Below, piece after piece: positions 17,188 through 25,625 of a stretch of 64,000 nucleotides of DNA. The notes beneath the pieces were generated by a model that saw only the letters and a list, made by a program, of their open reading frames with translations, had not been told where the DNA came from and did no database searches. Location: the NCBI RefSeq assembly GCF_900143545.1, contig NZ_FREV01000005.1, positions 1-64,000 of the forward strand, written 5' to 3'. Numbering within the stretch: the first letter of the stretch is position 1; every line of letters begins with the position of its first letter. Position numbers and translations under genes: made by a program. The DNA comes from Loktanella sp. Alg231-35 (lineage in GTDB: Bacteria > Pseudomonadota > Alphaproteobacteria > Rhodobacterales > Rhodobacteraceae).

Positions 17188-18402
17188 ATGGAAACGTCGC
17201 ATGGTTCGTTCGAGATTATCTTATTGGGCATTCTGGCGTGCGTTTTCGTCTATTCCCTTCTGACCAAAGCCATTTCAAAAACCATTCTGACGTTGCCGAT
17301 CATCTTCATGATCGTCGGATACCTCAGCGCGCACCCGCTGGAGATGCTGGCCGAACCCGAGGTTCTGGACGTCGGAAAACGCCTTCTGGCAGAAGTCACG
17401 CTAATCCTTGTGTTGTTTTCGGACGCTAGCCATGTGCGCTTTAAGACCCTGCGCAGGAACTTCAACGTGCCATTGCGCATGTTGGTGATCGGGCTGCCGC
17501 TCACCATCTCACTTGGCATGCTCGTCGCATATCTTTTGAGCCCGGAAAGCGGGCTGGCAATGGCGCTTTTGACGGCGGCGGTTCTTACCCCAACGGACGC
17601 CGCCTTAGGGCAAACTGTGGTCTCTAGCGAGGACGTGCCCGAACACCTCAGCGAGACAATCAATGTAGAAAGTGGCCTTAATGATGGGCTGGTTCTGCCG
17701 TTTGTGTTGTTTGGGGCGATCCTTGCGGCTGCGGGCTTGGATGGCGCAAACACCGATGGATTGGCGACCTCTGCCGTCTTGCAGGTGATTTTGGGGCCAG
17801 TGGTCGGCATCGCGTTCGGCTGGGGCGTTGCCAAGGTAATGGATTACGCCCAATACAAAGACCTAATGGTTGAGGCAGCGGGCGGCGTAGCCTTCCTTGC
17901 TGTCGCGTTTTCGGCCTACATCGGGTCTGAATTGATTGGCGGGAACGGATTTATTGCGGCCTTTGTTGCGGGCATGGTTTTCGGCAATACCTATCAGCAC
18001 GAAATCCACTTTATCGGTGAGTTCATGGAAGGTGTTGGGCAACTGCTCACGATGTTTGCCTTCTTGATCTTCGGTGCGCTCTTGTTGCCAGACGGGTTGG
18101 AGCACATGACCTGGAACGCCGTCATCCTCGCCCTTTTGTTTCTGACAGTCGTTCGGATGCTTCCCATTTGGCTGTCACTTCTGGGCACGGGTTTAGCGTT
18201 GCGCGAAAAACTTTTCTTAGGCTGGTTCGGCCCACGTGGGCTTGCCTCGATATTGTTCACGCTCATCATGATGGACGAATTTGATTTCCCCGGTGAACAG
18301 GAACTCCTCGCTTGTGTTTCGATGACCGTCTTTCTGTCGATCATCTTGCACGGCATGTCCGCCGTCCCATTGTCCAAATGGATCGGCCGCGCCTCTCTGT
18401 AA
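17188..18402 (+). CDS. Cation:proton antiporter (CPA1/NhaP-like)
   Basis: A 404-residue inner-membrane protein with about 12 hydrophobic segments. The ion-translocation region reads LLTAAVLTPTDAALGQTV (TD pair near 136) and the second conserved stretch is ETINVESGLNDGLVLPFVL (ND near 166), both typical of CPA1 Na+/H+ exchangers. A later WFGPRGLASILF matches the conserved GPRGL element. It exports sodium or potassium for protons. It starts one base after the AhpD-like gene stop. The ion specificity cannot be read from sequence. Confidence 0.9.
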   Translation: METSHGSFEIILLGILACVFVYSLLTKAISKTILTLPIIFMIVGYLSAHPLEMLAEPEVLDVGKRLLAEVTLILVLFSDASHVRFKTLRRNFNVPLRMLVIGLPLTISLGMLVAYLLSPESGLAMALLTAAVLTPTDAALGQTVVSSEDVPEHLSETINVESGLNDGLVLPFVLFGAILAAAGLDGANTDGLATSAVLQVILGPVVGIAFGWGVAKVMDYAQYKDLMVEAAGGVAFLAVAFSAYIGSELIGGNGFIAAFVAGMVFGNTYQHEIHFIGEFMEGVGQLLTMFAFLIFGALLLPDGLEHMTWNAVILALLFLTVVRMLPIWLSLLGTGLALREKLFLGWFGPRGLASILFTLIMMDEFDFPGEQELLACVSMTVFLSIILHGMSAVPLSKWIGRASL

Positions 18403-18511
18403 CCCTTCGCAAGTACCGGAGATCTCAATGGGCATAAAGCCTGCATAGTCTGCAGTGTCGCCGTTTGATCTAGAAATTGCTGCGCTCTTAGTCAAAGTCC
18501 GCTAAGGGCCG

Positions 18512-18790
18512 TTAACTACAGCAACCACTCGTGCATTGAGATTTCTTAACAGGTTTTACGTCTTCTTCACTCAGCGGAAAATCACCTGTGAGCGTCAACT
18601 CCGGCACTTGAAGTGCGACCGAGAGCTTTGCGACGGTCGATTGCGGCAGAGAAGACTGGGTCTCTGCTTCAATTTTAGCTAGCATTCGCTCGGTAAGGCC
18701 CGACAATTTTGCCAGTTTTGGTCGCCCGATTTTCCGGCCTCTACGAATGGCTTTGAGGCGATCACTTTTGATGTGCAATTGGTTTGTCAT
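18512..18790 (-). CDS. XRE-family regulator with Cys-rich tail
   Basis: A 92-residue protein. Residues 7-60 hold a helix-turn-helix of the Cro/CI type (LKAIRRGRKIGRPKLAKLSG, then LTERMLAKIEAE). The last nine residues are SQCTSGCCS, giving three cysteines in CxxxCC spacing, which would suit metal or redox sensing. An ATG at 18790 was preferred to a TTG at 18799. It is convergent with the antiporter gene and 110 bases from it. Its targets are unknown. Confidence 0.7.
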   Translation of the reverse strand: MTNQLHIKSDRLKAIRRGRKIGRPKLAKLSGLTERMLAKIEAETQSSLPQSTVAKLSVALQVPELTLTGDFPLSEEDVKPVKKSQCTSGCCS

Positions 18791-18867
18791 TGGAATCAAC
18801 TATCAAGTGTTGCCCTAGCTTTCTAGGCATAATGCAGGCCCATAAATTTCTTAGTTTAATCCCAATG

Positions 18868-19142
18868 GGGGCTTTGTTGCACGAACCGGGTGAAGGACCT
18901 TCTTCCCCTTACATTTGACGGCTTCAGCCTAAGGGTTCAGTGATAGGTATGCCAGGAGCTGTGTTGCGGTTGAGAACAGCGATGTCTTGATCGTGAGGGA
19001 TTTTGGTGCAGAAGTTCGGGCAGATGCTGCAATGCCTCCGACGGCAGCCGAGAGCCCAGATCGGGCCTTTTGATTTCGTGCTGCGTGGGCTCGCAGTGTC
19101 AGCAATACTTAGAGCCAGCGCGCACGGCAACGAGACGCACAT
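18868..19142 (-). mobile_element. Degraded insertion-sequence remnant
   Basis: The 383-base gap between two regulators begins with GGGGCTTTGTTGCA (18868-18881), the kind of terminus found on IS5/IS6-like elements. A minus-strand frame ending HDQDIAVLNRNTAPGIPITE lies beside it and looks like the tail of mobile-element coding sequence. No matching opposite inverted repeat is seen before the next gene, so only one end survives. The family assignment is tentative. Confidence 0.35.
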
Positions 19143-19182
19143 AAATCAGTAAGATTGGTGGCTGCTCCGCGCGCACGGCTTT

Positions 19183-20328
19183 TCAATCCCTTGGCTGGCT
19201 TGCTGCGTCCCGATAGGCCTTGGGCGTCATGCCCGTTTCCCGCTTGAACGCTTTGTAGAATGTCGAGCGCGAGTTGAAACCAACATCCAATGACACCGTC
19301 AATGTCGATGCCTCACCCTCAAAAATAAGCGGTTTTGCGGCCTCAATCCGGTGATGCGCAATATAGTCAAAGAACGTTGACCCCATTTGCTCATTGAGCG
19401 TTTGCGAAATTTGATTGGGTAAAGCGCCCACATGGCGGGATAGCTTTTGCAAGGAAAGGTTCGGATCAAGGTATAGCGCATCCTGTGTCATTGCCGCTCT
19501 AATCCGCGTTGCAAGCTGTTCCGCGTGTGCTTCTGTCAAAGCAGATCGCGCATACTTCGGCTCCGACGGGTCGTTTGACGGCGCATGTTCTTCGATCTCC
19601 GTTTCTGGTGTTTCTATCGATGCAAAGGCCATAACGAATAACAGCAGGCAGGCTGTCAGGACGCAAATGAGCTCCTTAACAACGAGACGATCAAACCCTG
19701 TGTTATCTGCAACAAAAGTGAATGCGGTCGCGGCCCATAGGGCAACAAGGGACACCACAAACCAGTCCAGCCAACGCAATTCGCGATCTTCAAGGTTAGA
19801 ATAAAGCGACCGGAGTTCAGACCGGTATTTGTGCAACCGTCGAAGTGTCGCGACGAGATACAGACACGATGAAACGACCCAGCAGAAAATCAGGATGAAC
19901 GTGACCAGAACCAGCGTTGAAGGTATAATCCCCGCTGGCAGCTCACCCGCAATGAACATCGCAGATTTGTTAGCAGCGGGCTGGAACCAATAGCCGATCA
20001 TGACCACGCCGCCCACAACCGGCAAAACGATGTCGCGCCAACGTATCGTCGAAGGCCGGAGTTCGGTCGTCTTTGCACCCACATAATAGAAGACTGCGGG
20101 GGGGAGAATGAGCAGCAGCACCAGAACGGCTGGTAAGTAAAACCCGTAAATCGAGGGGGCGTATGTAAATACGAGCGGCATTGAAACGATGCCGGCAAAC
20201 ACACCAAAGACCAGCGAGAGATAAAAACTTGCAAGCCTGTCTTGCGTGCCGCGTACCGCTGCCATTGCGCCTGCCAGCGCGATACCCAAGCAGGCGGCAG
20301 AAAGGGGGATGATTCCATCTGTATGCAT
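19183..20328 (-). CDS. Membrane-anchored AraC-family regulator
   Basis: The 381-residue protein has about seven hydrophobic helices in residues 1-240, then a cytoplasmic linker and an AraC/XylS HTH domain in the last 100 residues (LSLQKLSRHVGALPNQISQT, later VGFNSRSTFYKAFKRETGMT and PKAYR). Such one-component regulators sense a signal at or across the membrane. It is divergent from a DUF2306-like membrane protein with 186 bases between them, which makes that gene a probable target. Signal unknown. Confidence 0.85.
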   Translation of the reverse strand: MHTDGIIPLSAACLGIALAGAMAAVRGTQDRLASFYLSLVFGVFAGIVSMPLVFTYAPSIYGFYLPAVLVLLLILPPAVFYYVGAKTTELRPSTIRWRDIVLPVVGGVVMIGYWFQPAANKSAMFIAGELPAGIIPSTLVLVTFILIFCWVVSSCLYLVATLRRLHKYRSELRSLYSNLEDRELRWLDWFVVSLVALWAATAFTFVADNTGFDRLVVKELICVLTACLLLFVMAFASIETPETEIEEHAPSNDPSEPKYARSALTEAHAEQLATRIRAAMTQDALYLDPNLSLQKLSRHVGALPNQISQTLNEQMGSTFFDYIAHHRIEAAKPLIFEGEASTLTVSLDVGFNSRSTFYKAFKRETGMTPKAYRDAASQPRD

Positions 20329-20514
20329 GTAGATTGATAGGCTCAGTTCTTTACCGGCATCAATGCTCTACCAACATCATTGTACGAAATGCCACTCCGG
20401 ACAGTTGAAATGGTACGCGCCGTCCCGCGCGGACGAAAAACCAAAATTTCTGGGTCAGAGAGGGTTTAAATTTCACGGCCATCAGATGTTCGGCCACAAC
20501 TGTAGAGAACCCTA

Positions 20515-21210
20515 ATGTTTATTCTTGTCACCATGATCACCGTCGCCCACATCGCATCCGGAACCATCGCCGTTTTGATGGGGGCCATCACCTTCGCCGT
20601 CCGAAAAGGTGCAGCGTCCCATGTCAACGCTGGCCGCGTGTTTACCGCAGCGATGGGCTTGTCGTCATTTCTCGGCGCGGCCCTTGGGCTGATCAAGTTT
20701 GAAACCTTCTACATTACTTTCCATGCGGGCGTGCTGGGGATGACCTTGGTCATAACTGGGTGGTTGCTTGCAAGGGCGCAGAACGGGCATCTCGGTGCTC
20801 CATTCGTTGTCTTGGGATGTATTAACTTTCTGAATACCATGGGCTTGGTTGCCGCCGGAGTTTTCGCGCTGACCTTACCAGATCAGATTTTGCGTGGATT
20901 TGCTGCGACCGACTACTTTTTTCTGGCGGGTATCGCGGGCGTGGCCTTCATCAACGATCTTGCGGTGCTCTTGCGCAAGACCCTGTCTGACAGACATCGG
21001 ATCGCCCAGCACTTGTGGCGTATGTGTATCGGATTTTTCATCGCCGCGGGCTCTGCATTCACGGGGCCGGGTGCGGGCATCTTTCCCGAGGTCGTGCGTG
21101 ATAGCGGCATTCTATCGCTTCCCGAACTGACAATTATCCTGCTGATGCTGTTTTGGCTTTTCCGTATCCTGTTTGGAAGGGCGCGCCGTCCGCTCCCGAC
21201 GCGGCCTTAG
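20515..21210 (+). CDS. DUF2306-like integral membrane protein
   Basis: A 231-residue protein with six to seven hydrophobic helices. The N-terminus, VAHIASGTIAVLMGAITFAVRKGAASHVNAGRVF, matches the HxxxG...RKG...H...G pattern of DUF2306-type membrane proteins whose function is not settled. Two conserved histidines could bind haem or metal. It is divergent from the AraC-type regulator. The start ATG at 20515 follows AGAGAACCCTA, a modest ribosome site. Confidence 0.7.
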   Translation: MFILVTMITVAHIASGTIAVLMGAITFAVRKGAASHVNAGRVFTAAMGLSSFLGAALGLIKFETFYITFHAGVLGMTLVITGWLLARAQNGHLGAPFVVLGCINFLNTMGLVAAGVFALTLPDQILRGFAATDYFFLAGIAGVAFINDLAVLLRKTLSDRHRIAQHLWRMCIGFFIAAGSAFTGPGAGIFPEVVRDSGILSLPELTIILLMLFWLFRILFGRARRPLPTRP

Positions 21211-21699
21211 CGTCCAAACCATTTCGGGCGATAACGGTCCGCGTTGCTTCAAACTGTCATTGTGAGGCGACCAATTCTTGATCTAGTATTTCTTGGGGGG
21301 CAACTGCACAGGCCTACAGCTATCACGCTGATTTAAACGGTTAGTCCCATCACCCGGTGGTACAACATAGCCGTTCTTTTCAACAAAGCCCTCCATTCGA
21401 ACAACAATGCCTCGAAGCGCTTTCCATCAGTATTGACGGATATCAATACAAACACGGTAACAGTCGCCACACTCGCCGTAGGTGTTTGTTTTCAAGGGCG
21501 CTGACGTCAGACAGATGTCATCGGGTTGGCAGCGCTTTTTTTACATGATGAATTCAAATGACATCGTGCCAGACACTGCTCATACTCTGGCATATGGACG
21601 CTTGCGGCTACTCTGTCACACCTCGACGGTGTTTTTCGTCGTCACCTCGGCGGATGGCGACGTCGTCTACAACTTCTTTCAGCAACAGGACTCTGAACA
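21211..21699 (+). other. Long intergenic region with a terminator-like hairpin
   Basis: The 489 bases hold no convincing gene. A small hairpin TATTGA-6 nt-TCAATA lies at 21431-21448, and GCGCTG (21498-21503) pairs with CAGCGC (21530-21535) followed by seven T residues, which resembles an intrinsic terminator on the plus strand. Because the upstream gene stops almost 290 bases earlier, the stretch 21300-21542 could be a small RNA, but no promoter was identified. Confidence 0.3.
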
Positions 21700-22647
21700 A
21701 TGAAAATAGGATTTATCGGCCTTGGCAATGTCGGTGGGAAACTCAGCGGCAGCCTGCTGCGTAACGGGCATGATCTGACGGTTCATGATTTGAATGGTGA
21801 TTTGGTGGCGCAGAAAGTCGCTGATGGTGCCAAGGCAGGCGAAAGCCCCGCTCAGATGATGCGCGATTGTGATGTGGTGATTACCTGTTTGCCGTCGCCT
21901 GCGGCATCGGATGCGGTCATGCAAGAAATGCTGCCAGAGATCGACGCAAGTAAGATCTGGATGGAAATGTCGACCACCGATCAGGCCGAGGCAGAGCGCC
22001 TGGGCGGTCTGGTGATCGCAGCGGGCGGCGCAGCAGTGGATTGTCCGGTTTCAGGGGGCTGTCACCGGGCCGATACTGGCAATATCTCGATTTTTGCAGG
22101 CTGTGATCGGGCCACCTTTGAACGGATCCTGCCTTTGCTGACGACGCTTGGGCGCCGTGTGCTGCACACGGGCGATCTGGGTTCGGCTTCGATGCTCAAG
22201 GTGCTGACCAACTATCTTGCGACTGTCCACCTTGTTGCCAATGCCGAAGCGTTGGTCACGGCCAAAGCCGCGGGCATGGACCTTAATACCGCTTATGAAG
22301 CCATCGCCATTTCTTCGGGCACCTCGTTTAGCCATGTCACTGAAAGTCAGGTCATTCTGAATGGTTCGCGCGATATCTCATTTACGATGGATCTGGTAAA
22401 GAAGGACATCGGCCTGTTTCAAGAAATCGCCGAGCGCAACAATGTGCCCTTGGAGGTCTCACCGCTGATCTGCAAGATTTTCGAGGACGGGATTGCACGC
22501 TACGGTGACCGGGAACTTTCGCCCAATATCATTCGCCGTCTGGAAGACGCCACAGGCCTTGATATCCGTGCGCCCGGCTTCCCCCCCGAGATGGCAGACG
22601 ACGAACCCGAAGAACCCGGTTACGAGGTCACGCCAACAGGGCTTTAA
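21700..22647 (+). CDS. 3-hydroxyisobutyrate dehydrogenase-family oxidoreductase
   Basis: The 315-residue protein has the N-terminal Rossmann motif GFIGLGNVGGKL, the substrate loop DCPVSGG (near 114-120) and the catalytic Lys167 with Asn171 in LKVLTNYL. It should oxidise a beta-hydroxyacid (3-hydroxyisobutyrate, glycerate or similar) with NAD(P). A C-terminal acidic tail of some 20 residues is longer than usual. Its stop overlaps the stop of the convergent glycosyltransferase gene in TTAA. The substrate cannot be decided from sequence. Confidence 0.88.
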   Translation: MKIGFIGLGNVGGKLSGSLLRNGHDLTVHDLNGDLVAQKVADGAKAGESPAQMMRDCDVVITCLPSPAASDAVMQEMLPEIDASKIWMEMSTTDQAEAERLGGLVIAAGGAAVDCPVSGGCHRADTGNISIFAGCDRATFERILPLLTTLGRRVLHTGDLGSASMLKVLTNYLATVHLVANAEALVTAKAAGMDLNTAYEAIAISSGTSFSHVTESQVILNGSRDISFTMDLVKKDIGLFQEIAERNNVPLEVSPLICKIFEDGIARYGDRELSPNIIRRLEDATGLDIRAPGFPPEMADDEPEEPGYEVTPTGL

Positions 22648-23936
22648 CCAAACGGTGCGGGCTTGCTGTCGCGGTTGCCCAGTACCCATTGATAGATATC
22701 GTTGATCTGCTCGGCGCGCCGGGGCCAGGTAAATGTCTGGTGTATCCAGCGTTGCCCTTTCTCGCGCAGCGCTAATAGCTGGGCGGGATCATCTGCAATC
22801 CCTGTCAGCGTCGCGCGCAGGTCGGTGATCAGTTGATCCCGTGTGCTCAGCGGCAGTTTGAACCCAAGGTCCGGCGGAATATTGTCGCCCGGCCCCCCAT
22901 AATCGACGATCACCGGAACAAGGCCAATCGCCATCATTTCAAGGATCGAGGTGCCGCCGAATTCGCGCACGCTTGGGAACGCAAAGATATCCGACGCAAT
23001 CGCGGTGGATTGCAGGTTTTCATGCGGCACCCAACCATGCAGTGTAACGGCCTCTGCGATACCCTCACTTGCTATGATTTCGTTGAGCGTCGGCATCAAG
23101 GGGCCGTCGCCGATCAGATCAATATGCAGGCGGCCCTCGCGCAACAGCGGGGCAGCGGCCCTTAGCAGTATGTCAGGCCCCTTGTAGGGCACCATGCGGC
23201 CGACAAAACAGGCGCGTAGCGGTGTGCTGAGCCCCTCTTTTGGGGAGAGTGAGAAGCGGTCAATATCTACGGCACTTTCCGAAATCTGGATGGTCTTCTG
23301 TGTCAAATTTGAAGGGATTTCAGAAGCGGTCGCACTGGATCCCACAATGATCGCGCTCGCCGCATCCAGCATACGCCTATATCCGGGGGCAAGCCGATGG
23401 GCGCTGCGGATATACGACATGTATTCACGCTCGCGCCGTCGTTCTGCCCCAAACCCCTTGGGCCAGGGCAAGCCGCCGTTGATCGGGCCCAGCACGAAGG
23501 GCACGTCGATCTTGGCACATTTGCGTGCAATGGTTGAGTGCGAAGTCGGGCTCATCGGGGTGATCCGATGCACAATATCGAAGGCCCCGGCACGTAGCTG
23601 ATCCTTGAACTTGCGCCAGACCAACCGTTCAAAATAGGGATAGGTCATGGACTGGAACGTCTGTAACGTCGTCCAACCCTTGCCAGCGTCGCCACGCAGT
23701 TTATTGGCCACACCCACGGCAGGCGCTTCGAGCCATTCTGTGTCGATTGCGGTGAAATCTTCGCCCTCGACCCTGCCAGCCTTAAGAAATGCCGCGCGGT
23801 TGCGGGCCTGCGTGACGACATGCACATCTGCGACGGCGCGCAAGGCCTCACTATGAAGCCAACCGATCAGAGGCACGCTCACCCATTCAGGGTTGGCGGC
23901 TTCTGCAATGACGAGGACACGGGGTTTGGTTTGCAT
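22644..23936 (-). CDS. Glycosyltransferase family 4 protein
   Basis: A 430-residue GT-B fold enzyme. The N-terminal half has HRITPMSPTSHSTIARKCAK and the loop LGPINGGLPWPKG. The C-terminal half has FVGRMVPYKGPDILLRA and the nucleotide-sugar site EFGGTSILEMMAIGLVPVIV with its two Glu residues. It transfers sugar from a nucleotide donor to an unknown acceptor, probably for surface glycan or glycolipid synthesis. No other glycan genes are nearby, which is unusual for this class. Confidence 0.88.
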   Translation of the reverse strand: MQTKPRVLVIAEAANPEWVSVPLIGWLHSEALRAVADVHVVTQARNRAAFLKAGRVEGEDFTAIDTEWLEAPAVGVANKLRGDAGKGWTTLQTFQSMTYPYFERLVWRKFKDQLRAGAFDIVHRITPMSPTSHSTIARKCAKIDVPFVLGPINGGLPWPKGFGAERRREREYMSYIRSAHRLAPGYRRMLDAASAIIVGSSATASEIPSNLTQKTIQISESAVDIDRFSLSPKEGLSTPLRACFVGRMVPYKGPDILLRAAAPLLREGRLHIDLIGDGPLMPTLNEIIASEGIAEAVTLHGWVPHENLQSTAIASDIFAFPSVREFGGTSILEMMAIGLVPVIVDYGGPGDNIPPDLGFKLPLSTRDQLITDLRATLTGIADDPAQLLALREKGQRWIHQTFTWPRRAEQINDIYQWVLGNRDSKPAPFG

Positions 23937-24033
23937 CAGGTGACTGCGTTGGGACCACGAGGAGAGTTGACGGGACGCTATCGCGCTGGTTGCGCAACAG
24001 CAAGGACTGTAAAGTGGCGTGCGATATCCACCC

Positions 24034-24846
24034 CTAGCGGGGCGGTAAACCTGAGCGTTGATAGATCACAGGAAACCAATCTTCGCGCAGTGGCTGCCCT
24101 GGTTGCATATCATGGCCCGGAAACGGCGGTGACGTCGGCCCCGGCCGCTCTACATACCGCGCATCGTCCCCCACAAGGCGCAATGAAAACGCGCGGCGAC
24201 GGGCCTTAGATGTGTTGCCACGCGCCCCGTGCAGGGTTGCATAGTTGAATGCGACGGCATCACCGGGCGCCATGGTCCATTCCTTAATGTCCATGCCTTC
24301 GGCATCGGGATCAGGCACCGGCATGTAGTCGTCTTCATTAGGGAAAAAGCTGGTATCTGCCAGCCACCGCTTTGGCAGAACCGGCTTGGGCCAGGCATGG
24401 CTGCCCGCCACGCAGCGCAGGCTGGCATCAGTGACCGAATCCATCGGGGACCAGAAGCTGACGTTTTGTGTGCCCTCAACAAAGTAATAGGGGCCGTCTT
24501 GATGCCAAGGGGTCGGCTTTGACGTGCCGGGTTCCTTGACCAGCACATGATCGTGGAACATTTGAACGCGGTCAGATTTCATCAGGTCTGCGGCAACCTC
24601 TGCGGCGGGCGAGCTTTCGATTACCTGCTGAAACTCAGGGATACGGGTCCAGTTGCAGTAGTCATCAAAGAACCGCCCCCCTTCGCCTTCCTTGAGGTTC
24701 TCGGCTGCGTAAGGGCCGGGTTCGTTCATGTTACGCTCGATCCCGTGGCGGAGCGTCTCCACATGGCCGGCGAACAGACCTTTGATCAGGACGACACCGT
24801 CCGCTTGGAAGGTATCAACATGCGCTTGCGTGATAAGTGGGTGCAT
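24034..24846 (-). CDS. Phytanoyl-CoA dioxygenase (PhyH) family protein
   Basis: A 270-residue Fe(II)/2-oxoglutarate oxygenase. The metal motif is PWHQDGPYYF (His115, Asp117), and the distal His is in NYATLHGARGNTS, with an Arg-rich RRRAFSLRL strand after it for 2-oxoglutarate. I chose the ATG at 24846, which has AAGGAG about 13 bases upstream; the longer frame from 24999 adds a Lys/Arg-rich leader without family similarity. Members hydroxylate small molecules such as acyl-CoAs, amino acids or ectoine. It ends a minus-strand run with hutF and hutC upstream, but a link to histidine use is unproven. Confidence 0.85.
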   Translation of the reverse strand: MHPLITQAHVDTFQADGVVLIKGLFAGHVETLRHGIERNMNEPGPYAAENLKEGEGGRFFDDYCNWTRIPEFQQVIESSPAAEVAADLMKSDRVQMFHDHVLVKEPGTSKPTPWHQDGPYYFVEGTQNVSFWSPMDSVTDASLRCVAGSHAWPKPVLPKRWLADTSFFPNEDDYMPVPDPDAEGMDIKEWTMAPGDAVAFNYATLHGARGNTSKARRRAFSLRLVGDDARYVERPGPTSPPFPGHDMQPGQPLREDWFPVIYQRSGLPPR

Positions 24847-24923
24847 GGCTATGGCGCTCCTTTTTTCGGTTCGTATGATCTTGCGGACCAGTTCCCAAGA
24901 TGGCTTCTCTATCTCATGATGCG

Positions 24924-25625
24924 TTAAAGCACTGTTCGCATTTGATGGCCGGGCGCAAACACAATCCGTACTTTGGTCACCGCCTTGCTGCGGTTCCATG
25001 TCAGACGGTCAATGATGAACAAGGCCGCACCGGGCGCACAGCCCAAGGCCTGCGCTTCGCCCTCGGTTGCATTGGCGGCGGAAAATGCGATGTCGCCATG
25101 GGTGTAGGGTGCATGCCGGAGCAGCCATTCGTTGCTGCTGATCGCGTCAAATCGTTCCTCCGACGCCTCTGGCACGACCTCCAGATTGACCCACCGATCC
25201 TCTAGCGCATAGGGCTGTCCATCGGCCAGATGCAGCGCTTTGAGAAAGAGCATATCTGATGTGGTTGGCGCTTGCATGGCGGCACTCACTGCCATGGGGG
25301 GACGGGTGGTTGCGCGGTCGGTCAACTGGTGGTCGTACCGCTGGCCGCGTGCTTCGACGTCCATGCGAATGACAGAGATATCCAGCGTGGCCTTGGCAAC
25401 GGGTTGTGCCGCGACGCGGGTGCCTGCCTTGCGGCGGCGGTCCAAAAGGCCGGTTTCGGCAAGGGTACGCAGCGCCCGGTTGACCGTGGCCCTTGAACAG
25501 CCGAACTCTTCGGCCAGATCAGCCTCATTGGGTATCAATGCGCCGGGTGTCCATTCGCGGGCGTGGATGCGGCGCAGAACCTCTTCCTGAACGCTTTGCC
25601 AACTGCGGAATTGGGGTTTGGTCAA
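24924..25625 (-). CDS. hutC: Histidine utilization repressor HutC (GntR family)
   Basis: A 233-residue GntR/HutC regulator. The N-terminal winged helix reads SVQEEVLRRIHAREWTPGAL, then NEADLAEEFGCSRATVNRAL, and the UTRA effector domain follows, ending DRLTWNRSKAVTKVRIVFAP. I chose the TTG at 25625, which overlaps the hutF stop as TTGA; earlier in-frame codons encode a Pro/His-rich stretch unlike the family. Urocanate is the usual inducer. It should repress both divergent hut operons through the site near 27011, including its own gene. Confidence 0.9.
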   Translation of the reverse strand: MTKPQFRSWQSVQEEVLRRIHAREWTPGALIPNEADLAEEFGCSRATVNRALRTLAETGLLDRRRKAGTRVAAQPVAKATLDISVIRMDVEARGQRYDHQLTDRATTRPPMAVSAAMQAPTTSDMLFLKALHLADGQPYALEDRWVNLEVVPEASEERFDAISSNEWLLRHAPYTHGDIAFSAANATEGEAQALGCAPGAALFIIDRLTWNRSKAVTKVRIVFAPGHQMRTVL

